Below are positions 19,106 to 27,628 of a stretch of 64,000 nucleotides of DNA, in pieces. The stretch is taken from positions 16,614,001 to 16,678,000 of the forward strand of contig NC_079878.1 of assembly GCF_029227915.1 (NCBI RefSeq), written 5' to 3'. The stretch's first letter is position 1; every line of letters begins with the position of its first letter. The position numbers and the translations under genes were made by a program. A model generated the notes under the pieces. The model was given only the letters and a program-made list of their open reading frames with translations. It did no database searches and was not told where the DNA came from. The stretch is from Hydractinia symbiolongicarpus (Eukaryota > Cnidaria > Hydrozoa > Anthoathecata > Hydractiniidae).

Positions 19106-20214
19106 CTTTAACCAAATGTACATTAGGATCGATAATACTCCCGCAGTAACCAGGGTGGCCTTGGTGTCCTCGTGAGGGTTTCCATCTCCTGACTGAGGCA
19201 TCTTTTCAGACCCCGGTTTTAGGGCACCCCTCGCTCGCCCAGGTCTGACTCGTTTTAAAGGCTGTGTGGGTTTGTTATGTAGGTCTAGCCTTATGCCAAG
19301 CATCGCACTCGCCGGCGCAATCAAGATGTTGTTGTTATACCCTACAATTTTACCAATACGCAGGTTCATATCGGATGGTAGCATGTACACGTGGTGCATC
19401 ACGGCAAAATTCACTGGGGTCCTGGCATATTGAAGCACCTTTTGAAACTCGGTGATATCGTGGCCTACGTTTTCCTCACGTTGTACCATGGCTTCGAATT
19501 TCTGTAGTAGTATCTGTCTCGCTGTGAAATTGTCAGCATCCGAACCTATAAGGGATGCCTTGGCATCAGCTTGGGACCCTAGTAGTAAAATCACGTAAAC
19601 ACGAATACTCTCGCTAAGCTTCGTCAGACCTTCCGTTGTCAGGCCTTGGCCCGTAGGCATAATAAACTTGGCCCAATCACCATCTACTTGCGGCCACCAT
19701 TTACCATTTGTGAGCGAGGACATAAGAGCCTTAAACTTGTATTGGGCATTGGGGTCGGCACCATATTCGCGACAAATCTAGGCATATCCAGATGTAGAGT
19801 AGGGGTTCTCGTATTGAGAAAAGCCGTCATCGTATGGCATGGTACCTTCATTCTCGCTAGGATACGCCGCATGTGGTAATAGACGTGGAATTTAAAGATA
19901 CTGTTGATGAGGGGCGCGGAGCCATTCAAGTGTTTGGCGGATATACCCAGGGCGGTGCTAGCGCAATGACAAGCGAAATTAACTTGTATATTCCAGTAGC
20001 AAAGGGCTTGACCGGTCCAATTTACACTTACGGGGTCGTTCAACAGGTTAGTGGGGGCTTTTATTGGGTATTTCGTGAACATCGAGAAGGTCACGGGAAT
20101 GTGCGATTCTGTAGAAACGTAGAGGTCTTGATGCTCTAGATTAATTACACCGAGAGGCCATTCGCCTCTATTGGACTTGTATTTTGCTTTGTGGTTATAG
20201 CTATAAATGTTCAT
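19097..20214 (-). pseudogene. Putative minor structural protein, frameshifted
   Basis: Two minus frames: 20214 down to about 19785 (starts MNIYSYNHKAKYKSNRGEWP) and about 19770 down to 19097 (208 aa from a later Met, ending in a C-terminal helix ILMYIWLKKY). The join near 19780 has a TAG and a frame change; conserved sequence (CREYGADPNA) continues in the second frame. The Polinton 2 copy (about 37565-38607) has the same order, which shows they are one gene. Beta-rich, Tyr/Asn-rich and next to capsid genes: a minor capsid or penton candidate, by context only. It starts within a palindrome shared with the divergent gene at 20231. Confidence 0.6.
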
Positions 20215-20233
20215 GTTTCTTTAAAGAAACATG
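20212..20233. promoter_or_regulatory. 22-bp perfect palindrome holding two divergent start codons
   Basis: CATGTTTCTTT followed by its exact complement. The left CAT is the start of the minus-strand gene and the right ATG the start of the plus-strand gene at 20231, so the whole space between the two genes is palindromic. The same arrangement occurs in Polinton 2 at 38605-38626. Confidence 0.8.
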
Positions 20234-20902
20234 AGACAGCTGTATGTTACAGATATAGAGAAGCCTACGATTTTTAACGATTACCTAGGTCAGGATACGA
20301 GAATTGCCCTGAAATCAATAAGTATCAGGCCTGTCTGGCTGAACCTTTACTCCAACAATGATTTTGTCATTCGTAGGACAGGGCCTGATCAAACAGAGAC
20401 TAGAATTGAAATTATGAACGGTTTGTACAAGATTGAACATATCGCGGCCATCGTCAACAGTCAAGCACAGGACAAGATCAAGTTGTTTGTATTAAAGAAC
20501 GGACTATGCAGGCTTAGGGTTAGTGACGGGTATACTGTGGTAATCCATAGACAACTGCAGGAGCTTATGGGGCTACCCTACGATCCTGCAAAAAAGTACT
20601 TTACCAAAGGCGACTATGACAGCTTCTACAAAACTGACGTGTACCAAAGATTGAGACTCGTTTGCCCTCAACTGGATGAAGACGATTGCCTACTGGATGG
20701 GGAGAAATCAAAAATTCTTGCTTTGCTTCCTACTAAAGAGTTAAACGCATGGGGAGACATGCTTACATGGAGTTTTGACAGTCCAATCTACCTTCCTTTG
20801 AAAGGCTCAACAGACAGACTGGAGTTCATGCTGACGGACGAGTATCATCATGAAAAAAATGTTTCGTTCGTCGGAATTACGATGCATTTACTCATAGAAT
20901 AA
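20231..20902 (+). CDS. Structural-protein candidate, intact, unknown fold
   Basis: A 223-aa intact ORF starting in the palindrome. It has conserved blocks DSFYKTDVYQRLRL and SPIYLPLKGSTDRLEFMLTDE, and a C-terminus of alternating hydrophobic residues (VSFVGITMHLLIE). The 'LEF.LTD' plus strand-like ending resembles minor capsid/penton-type proteins of virus-like transposons; this is a tentative reading. The Polinton 2 copy (38624-39346) keeps the same blocks and an intact frame. The stop TAA overlaps the next gene's AATAAATG start signal. Confidence 0.65.
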   Translation: MRQLYVTDIEKPTIFNDYLGQDTRIALKSISIRPVWLNLYSNNDFVIRRTGPDQTETRIEIMNGLYKIEHIAAIVNSQAQDKIKLFVLKNGLCRLRVSDGYTVVIHRQLQELMGLPYDPAKKYFTKGDYDSFYKTDVYQRLRLVCPQLDEDDCLLDGEKSKILALLPTKELNAWGDMLTWSFDSPIYLPLKGSTDRLEFMLTDEYHHEKNVSFVGITMHLLIE

Positions 20903-21535
20903 ATGGCTGATATGAAGCTTCACCCACTTTGCCGCCAAGTGCGCCTGAGCAGGAGCAGCCTGAAGAAAGTCAGGTCTACAGACTAAAAAAGATCGAAGAA
21001 ATCGAGCAGTACCTGCGGTCTGAGATCAAAGAGAGAGAAAAACTCTACAAAAAGTTCAAGCTTCGGGGGGTGGGGCTTCGCTATGCTGATCATGGCATGA
21101 TTGCTGTTACTGTCATCACCTCCGCAGCAGGTATTGCCACGCTTGCAACCGGATTCGGAGCCCCTATAGCAATTGGTCTTGAAGCCGCGGCTCTTGCAGT
21201 GGGCATAGGCCAAGTAGGTTTGAAGAATGCTTCCAAACGGATACAGTATAAGGTGCACAAGCATGAGTGCATCAAACTCCTAGCTGAATCAAAACTAGAC
21301 ACTGTATACGATAAGATTTCCAGAGCGATCCAAGATGGTATAATTTCAGACGATGAGTTTACATGGATCATGCAGGAAAAACAGCGCTACATGGTGCTCA
21401 AGGAGCAGATTCGACAACGAATGAAAAAGGCTGTGAAATCCATCAACGACAATGAACGCGCAGAGTTGCTAGCACAAGGCAGGCAAGAAGCTAGAAGAAG
21501 ATGAAATTTTTTAAAAACTGCAATCTGCGCAGTAT
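20903..21535 (+). pseudogene. Two-TM protein of the Polinton family, frame breaks at both ends
   Basis: The main frame (20929-21504, 191 aa) starts at a TTG, but the natural start is ATG 20903 on the GAATAAATG box in another frame, so a small indel lies near 20920. It has an N-terminal charged helix (EIEQYLRSEIKEREKLYKKF), two adjacent hydrophobic segments at about residues 56-105 (MIAVTVITSAAGIATLATGF and PIAIGLEAAALAVGIGQVGL) and a basic helical tail. The conserved C-terminal KLQSAQYAS motif, shared with copies at 39330 and 61556, is found beyond the TGA in another frame. Probably membrane-active; function unknown. Confidence 0.65.
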
Positions 21536-21570
21536 GCCAGCGCTACTTAGAGTCTCCACCTGCTTACAAA

Positions 21571-21598
21571 GTCTAATATGTTGGTCAACATACTAGAC
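21571..21598. terminator. Inverted repeat between convergent genes
   Basis: GTCTAATATGTTG and CAACATACTAGAC (one mismatch) flank 2 bases. It lies at the junction of the two-TM gene (+) and the SAP-like gene (-). Polinton 2 has the equivalent at 40002-40027. Confidence 0.65.
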
Positions 21599-21845
21599 GA
21601 TCACTTCTCCCGTATCTTAATCTATGAGCAAGTCGTACGACACGTTTTTTAGCGAGATCCCTCAAATATTGTTCAAGATTTTTCTCCCATGCAATTTTAA
21701 CACAAGGCTCGCAGTACGGTCCGTCCGTTTGTGTCGACGCATCCTTATACTTGACTTTCCGTATGGCTTCAACAAGGTCTGCTCGCTTCAACGTAGAATA
21801 CCCTTTGAGACCTAAGGCTTTAGCTTCTTGTCGCAGTTTGTCCAT
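21585..21845 (-). CDS. SAP/Rho-N-like small protein
   Basis: 86 aa. Residues 1-30 (MDKLRQEAKALGLKGYSTLK, then RADLVEAIRK) have the two-helix pattern of SAP or Rho-N nucleic-acid-binding motifs. After a basic KVKYKDASTQT comes a CEPC pair. The C-terminal end differs from the Polinton 2 copy (40032-40301), which suggests a late frameshift. Probably DNA binding. Its start overlaps the end of the next minus-strand gene by 26 bases. Confidence 0.65.
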   Translation of the reverse strand: MDKLRQEAKALGLKGYSTLKRADLVEAIRKVKYKDASTQTDGPYCEPCVKIAWEKNLEQYLRDLAKKRVVRLAHRLRYGRSDRLVC

Positions 21846-22329
21846 TTGTTTCTTCTAGTTCTTTAATTATCTCTACTAGAGCGTTGATATCACTCTCACA
21901 CTCTTCTTCTTTCTCACTTTTCTTTGCGGTAGAGATTAGGTCTCTCAAAAAAGTTACCATTATAAAATGTGTGTACCAATCTAACGCTGTCATTTTAGGC
22001 CTTCGGTCGTTGACACGATTTCCGTCTTCCAACATCTGTGTGTCATTCTCATCAAATAATTGCTGAACATCCTCGACGCCTTCGGATCGGTTTTTCTCTT
22101 GTGGGAACATGTGCTTGATGTCTTCGACTCCACTGTATTCGTCTTGTATGTCCTCTCGCGCTTCTCTCTCGATTTCATCGTGCAGCGTCGTTCCAGCAAT
22201 TTGCTCGCACTCTTCTTCTTTGTCACTTTTCTTTGCGGTAGAGAACAGGTCTCTCAAAAAAGTTACTATCATAAAATGTGTGTACCAATCTAACGCTGTC
22301 ATTTTAGGCCTTCGGTCGTTGCTTGACAT
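21820..22329 (-). CDS. Terminal protein with internal duplication, unknown function
   Basis: 169 aa, starting on a TATAATAAATG box at the inner edge of the right inverted repeat. A block of about 38 residues (NDRRPKMTALDWYTHF, then a hydrophobic IVTFLRDL and EKEEECE) occurs twice, encoded by 114-bp copies at 21899-22012 and 22208-22321. Between the copies lies a ~60-residue acidic block (EYSGVEDIKHMFPQEKNRSE) that is nearly identical to residues 55-115 of the polB ORF at the other end. The gene is therefore partly built from the extended inverted repeat. Function unknown. Confidence 0.55.
   Translation of the reverse strand: MSSNDRRPKMTALDWYTHFMIVTFLRDLFSTAKKSDKEEECEQIAGTTLHDEIEREAREDIQDEYSGVEDIKHMFPQEKNRSEGVEDVQQLFDENDTQMLEDGNRVNDRRPKMTALDWYTHFIMVTFLRDLISTAKKSEKEEECESDINALVEIIKELEETNGQTATRS
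21899..22321. repeat. Two 114-bp direct copies inside the terminal gene
   Basis: 21899-22012 and 22208-22321 differ at only a few positions (for example 'ttctcac' against 'ttgtcac' and 'gattagg' against 'aacagg'). Both remain in frame. Confidence 0.85.
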
Positions 22330-22560
22330 TTATTATACATACATTCAGACTTCAACTAACAACGGTCGCAATTTGAGTAGGGGGATTTTCCCTAATCAAA
22401 CAGATTTGCGCGTTTGTTGATGTCAGCAGTTTTATCGAGTGCCGTCATGATGTCACGTGTTTACTCATTTGAGGCATGATGAAATCTGTGACGTCACAGA
22501 TTTTTTTAGGGGTCTAAAAGCAGCGTTTTTTAATAGGGGTTAGGGTGTACTACTCTAGCT
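22317..22560 (-). repeat. Right terminal inverted repeat of Polinton 1
   Basis: Reverse complement of the left terminal repeat, ending ...GGGTGTACTACTCTAGCT. It contains a perfect 22-bp palindrome at 22482-22503 (AAATCTGTGAC and its complement) with TGACGTCA at its centre. Sequence similarity to the left end resumes inside the genes (22011-22186 against 6171-6367). Confidence 0.9.
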
Positions 22561-22565
22561 GCATT
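22561..22565. repeat. Right target-site duplication GCATT of Polinton 1
   Basis: Matches 5750-5754 exactly. Confidence 0.75.
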
Positions 22566-24482
22566 TTAATGATTGCCCTTGTTAAAAAAAGGAACAAACA
22601 AAGAGATATATTTTGGCCATTCGCGAAATTAAATTCCAGTGCAATCAAAACAAGAAACCGCAGTCCAACCTCGATCCCAGGGCCTATAGCGTTTTGTGAT
22701 ATGAGGGTGAAACGCGTACGAGGCCCTGGTACAACAGACTTACTCAACCAATGAGATTGCGTGTACGGCTTTTTTAAATTATGTTAAAAGATAATTAATG
22801 CAGAAGTTTTTTTGCAAGCACTGCATTTTTTATCAACAACAAATATGTCGATAAGCATTACGAAGATTTTGGTTACTTGTTTATGAAGAAAATATTTATT
22901 AATTCACGTTATTTTTGACTTCCTGGCATCGTTTACAAAGCTGTTCAAAATTTTTAAACATTACTTTTATTTCCTTACTGATGGTGAAAAAGGCAGCTGA
23001 CAACTCAAATGGAATAGTGCGACGAACATCCTGTCCTGCGACCTTCTTTTGGGACACAATACTTAATTTGCTTTCATATGCTAAAAAGTAAAGAAAAACT
23101 TCGTACAGATGAAACACTGTAGTGTGTAAGCTGACTAACTGGCTAGATGCTGTTGGCTTAAAGATGCACAAACATAACAATAACAACCAATTTTTCTTAA
23201 AATGCCACATGTGTCAAGAGATATCTTTTAACAAACTTTTGGGACAAAATACTAGCTAAAGTATTGAAAAATGAATGGAAATAAATAAGGGAATAAAGTA
23301 TAGCTAGCTGTATATATAAGTAAAAATAAATGTATATATATACAAGAAATCACAACTATATAACGTATTGTTTTTTAGGCAATGAGAAAGTAAATATCAC
23401 AACACGTAAAGTTTATGGTGGGTGTGTTAAAGTACGTAGGTTTTATGCTGAAACAAACTTAAAACGGTTTAGTGAAATTTTCGGAAGTATTGGAACCTCA
23501 AATATCGCAATTATGCAAACTGATACTGTCGTAAATGTGAAAGACAATTAAAGATTTTCCGCCAGATTGCTCAAATAAGCTTTCAGAAAAATTACATTGT
23601 AAAGAGCGTTATATCATCACCAAAAACTCATTAATGTTATTTTGTTTTAAACACCTAGTGCTGATATTATGTCCAGTATAATATAATCTTCCCAAAGCTT
23701 CTTGCCCTCATCGACCAGAACGTCCAAATTTCTGCATATATATACATACATTCAATGGTATTCAATGGTACTTGATGGACTGATATGTTAGATTTGTTTG
23801 ATAATGGTGCATAAACTCCTATGCCAAGAGCCGAGGTTGCCATAATAACCCAAACGTCAGATCTTCTTTTGCAATTTCAAGAAGAATTTGGTTTTACATG
23901 GTCTTTGTTTGTGGTGTGTGAAGTTGCACAATTGAACAATTGCTAGATGTTGTTATGTTTTTAATGTATATACTTGTTTGTTTAATATGTTATTTTTTAT
24001 AACCTTAATCTGCAATATTTCTTCCTTGCCAACTTTTCTTTTTTTCTGCGGTATACATTTTATTTACTTTATTTTCGTATATTACTGTTTCAATATAATA
24101 GACTTTTTTGTGCTGATTTTGCGTATTTCAAGTTAAATTGAAAAAAAATTAATCCAATTCGAAAATCGAATGAATGGAAAACGATTTTTTTCTTCCCCTG
24201 AAAAATATTTTTAGCTATGATACACAAAACGATTTTGGAAAAATCGAATATTTTTATCAATGTCGCGTAAGTGTAGCTCTGCCTTTAACACTTTTGCTCA
24301 AATGTCGCTAGACACACCATGTCAGTATATGCCTAGGAAAAATCTTAACAAAATTTTTATAGTGTATTATGGCGATAGTGTATCAACGGCTTGTGAGAAG
24401 CAACATTTATCCGAAATTTTGCGACACTCTTAGGTTACGATGAAAGAAAATCTTAAAAACGCTCTGGCATTAAAGCCCATTT
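22566..24482. other. AT-rich non-coding region
   Basis: I see no supported gene. The frame at 22899-23210 (-) has hydrophobic character but no recognisable domain. There is a short 'ttcaatggta' direct repeat near 23752. Confidence 0.5.
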
Positions 24483-27400
24483 ATGAATTTTTCATTTCTT
24501 TTTCATTCAAAGTTTAAAAGACTACCATATGGACCATTAGCGAAGTATATCAACGAGGATGTTGACGAAATATTAGACGTTGGTCACGTAAGAGACAGTT
24601 TTCTGGTTTCGTGTATGTCAGATAAGGATGAGTTATGGTATGCAGCGGACAGCTACAATATAAACCCACGCCCTTCATGCATAATGTACGATTTTGATGC
24701 GTCACTAATACCTGAGGCGATGCAAATTCCTAATTTTGAAAGTTACCCAGTACCAGTGTTGAACATATTGATGGAATATGGAAATAACTTTAAGTAATAA
24801 AATTTTTTATAATATGCATTGTATATGTTTTTTTTCTGACATCTACTTAATAAACGCTGCTTGTACTAGGGAGAACCTCGATCACAATATTTCTGTTTAG
24901 AATCAGATAAGGAAGCAAGTGTAACTAACTGCTCAGAAGATATATACGAGAATGTCCTCTTATCACCACCTCTTTCTGATTGCACAGATTGGTAAGAAAT
25001 ATAGAACTGGTCAAAACCTGGAAGAGGTATTGCCGCATTGTTTTTTTTTACTTTTTTGTAGACTTATAAATGTAATCTATTTTATAGCAACCGGCTCAAT
25101 CCATCCAGGAATCATTTAAAACTTTTACTAATAAAAAGGTATACCTTCGTATATGTTTTAAACGAACACGGGAATAGTGTTTTACATTTATTTACTTTTT
25201 TGTAGACTTATAAATGTAATCTATTTTATAGCAACCGGCTCAATCCATCCAGGAATCATTTAAAACTTTTACTAATAAAAAGGTATACCTTCGTATATGT
25301 TTTAAACGAACACGGGAATAGTGTTTTACATTTATGTACTTATGTATATTTATTCCTAGAACAAGGGAATGAATAATACTGCAGCTTTCATCTTTTCAAA
25401 AATATTCGCTGAAGTTACTGACTCGAGCCTTTTCTTCAATTCACATGCAGGACCACTGAAAGGTATTTCATATTATCTTAGTACCAGTCTAAGGTCTTTT
25501 TTTTATATTTGCCTACTTTCACGTCCTTATGCTGTTCTTAATTATAGGTACGATAACATCTGCGACATATTTGGTAAATAATGATCGGAATTCACTTGAT
25601 TCAATTATGGCCGACGATAATGGTTTGTACAAAAATATTGGAACCCCCACCAATTATTTCTTCTACGCCGATGGTGATTGTCAAAAAGCACATTTTGAGG
25701 AGCAGCAAAGGTTTGTTAAAAAAAGAGTGGGCAAGAAGTACACCAATGAAGCCGTAGAGAAGGAGGAAATATTCGCTTTGGTTCGAACATATCGTCGTCA
25801 CTCTGTTCAAAAGAGCTTTACAAACACGATATGCCGCATAAAAAGCATCACAACTGAAAAATTTATGAAATATTGCCTCGTTATCAACGCGTGGTCTGGC
25901 GAAGAATCGACAGACTTTCGTATAGCATGTCATGGTAATGCAAAACGGAATACTGCAAGGTCGACACCATTTATCCGAACAGAGAAAAAGGTTCTAAAGC
26001 TAATGGAAGACGATTTGCAAAAAGGAAATAGACCAGAAAGTACTTATGATCAAGGCATTGACAATTCTGGAGGACCATTTCGATGTTCTTCGCAATCCAC
26101 GCAGCCACGAAATCAAAAACAGGTATTACCAGTTTTCTATTTTAACTCTGGCTTAAACGTTAAAGTATACAAACAAAATTATTTAGAACTTAATGTTTTT
26201 AAGGTGTATAACATACAGCAGAGCATTGGCAGAATTTGTTGTACGAATAATGAGACAGATGTTAATGAAGATAAGCTGCTAAAGGTTGTTGTGGCAATGA
26301 GGCGGAAAGAACAAAAATTTATTCGCAACGTAGTGTTCACACCAGACGAATATATTGTCACCGCTTTCGATGACCAACAGTTGAACGACATCGAGAAAAT
26401 TGTGCGTAAATTAAAACAAAATAATTGTGATGGATACCACATTCAATGTGTGTGATATGTGGCTTACAGATATCGGCTATCAAAACCTCCGACTTGTAAA
26501 CGACAAAGGTAATCATCCTTGGTTTTGTGGTCCCGTCCTTTTGCATATGAGAAAAGCACCCGAAACATTTTCACGTTTTGCAACAGAATTTCTTTTAGCC
26601 AACAGCAAATTACGTAGCCTAACTTATTTGGGTACTGATCTTGAACGAGCATTATTACAAGGGTTTAAACATGTCTTACCTGATCTTAAAAGTCTGCTTT
26701 GTGTTAAACACATGTCTGATTGAGACCAAAAAAAGTTGACACAGCTTGGTGCAAAGGGGCAGAATAATTTTTTAGCGGATATCTATGGCATCAATGACGG
26801 CGTTGTTATGGAATTAGGATTAGCGTCGGCTGAAGATGAGGACGATTTTAAAGCCAAGCTTGACTCTTTGAAGGAGAATTGGGAGGACCTTGCTCCAACT
26901 TTCCACGACTGGTTTTCGAGGAATCGAGGAAAACAGTTTATTGAAAGCGCGATCGAGTCGGCGAGAGAGGGATCTTGTCTGGATAGGCTATTCTACAACA
27001 ATGCAATCGAATCACTTCATTCCATTTTAAAAATGGAAACTGGAAATAAAAAACTTGGAATTATCGAGCTTATTTCAAAAGTGAAGGTCATTATTCAGAG
27101 ACAAAGAACTGAAGAAGTTCGAGCTGTTTACCAGTCTGGAAAGTACAGATTAGCAAATGATTACAATCAATTTCAGGTAATAATATAATTGTTGTATACA
27201 CTTTTTATAAGAAACAGGAAATTTTGCTTCAGCCTGAAATGCACTTGCCATTGTTCTTATTTTTCAGCAATTCTGATCCTCATTGTTCTTATAAAATTGT
27301 TCTTATATAAAAAAAGTGTAATTGTATAATTGGTAGTAACATACTCGTTTCAAAAAATTACTTTTCATAGAAGCTGACATAGTATACGTTCACGTCGAAT

Positions 27401-27628
27401 AAAATTATATTATAAATAATTGCAATATTACAGGTTGATCCAATCACTTGGCACCGTTGGGACGAGGCACGTAGAATGGAGCATGTAAACAGTCTTCGAC
27501 AAATTTCACCATCGTTCAGTGACCTGTATATAACATCTAAAAACGTTGGGAGGAAGCCAAACCACATTAATCGCAAACGCCACTTCACAGATGCAGTAAT
27601 AGCCGAGGAAAGGATTGATACAACTTAA
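24483..27628 (+). pseudogene. Multi-exon MULE-transposase-like gene, decayed
   Basis: Exon-like blocks with AG/GT borders: 25360-25462, 25548-26122, 26219-27176 and 27434-27628. The phases agree across all three introns, including the split Gly codon at 25462/25548. Less certain upstream blocks are 24483-24790, 24870-24991, 25088-25138 and its duplicate 25232-25282. The protein contains the MULE-like pattern: DTTFNVCDMWLTD (first catalytic Asp), then LGTDLERALLQGFKHVLPDL and CVKHM, and further on FYNNAIESLHSILK. Lesions: a 1-nt frameshift just before DTTFN (about 26430) and an in-frame TGA at 26721-26723, which could be a CGA changed by C-to-T. It is either a former transposase gene or a domesticated relative; I see no terminal repeats. 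Confidence 0.65.
25048..25335 (+). repeat. 144-bp tandem duplication carrying a 51-nt exon-like block
   Basis: 25048-25191 and 25192-25335 are almost identical. Each contains 'tttatag' followed by a 51-nt open block (CAACCGGCTC...) and then 'gtatac', that is, a complete candidate exon with splice borders, 17 codons, in phase with the following exon. Confidence 0.85.

Larger units (their letters stand above)
5755..22560. mobile_element. Polinton 1 (Maverick), nearly complete, 16.8 kb
   Basis: Inverted ends beginning AGCTAGAGTAGTACACCCT, a 5-bp direct flank duplication, and the diagnostic Polinton gene set between them: protein-primed-type family B DNA polymerase, retroviral-type integrase, packaging ATPase and a major capsid protein, plus accessory genes. 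The interior is visibly richer in G+C than the flanks. Genes are packed on both strands with very short gaps or overlaps, as in DNA viruses. Several genes carry stops or frameshifts (polB, Fic, putative structural gene, two-TM gene), so this copy is probably no longer autonomous. Confidence 0.93.

Noticed and set aside
5755-22560. Integrated bacteriophage or giant-virus segment
   Set aside because: Retroviral-type integrase, protein-primed-type polB, small ATPase and inverted ends with a short target duplication identify a Polinton; the surroundings are animal-like repeats.
22899-23210. 103-aa minus-strand ORF as a host gene
   Set aside because: No recognisable domain and no splice or promoter context; cannot be supported.
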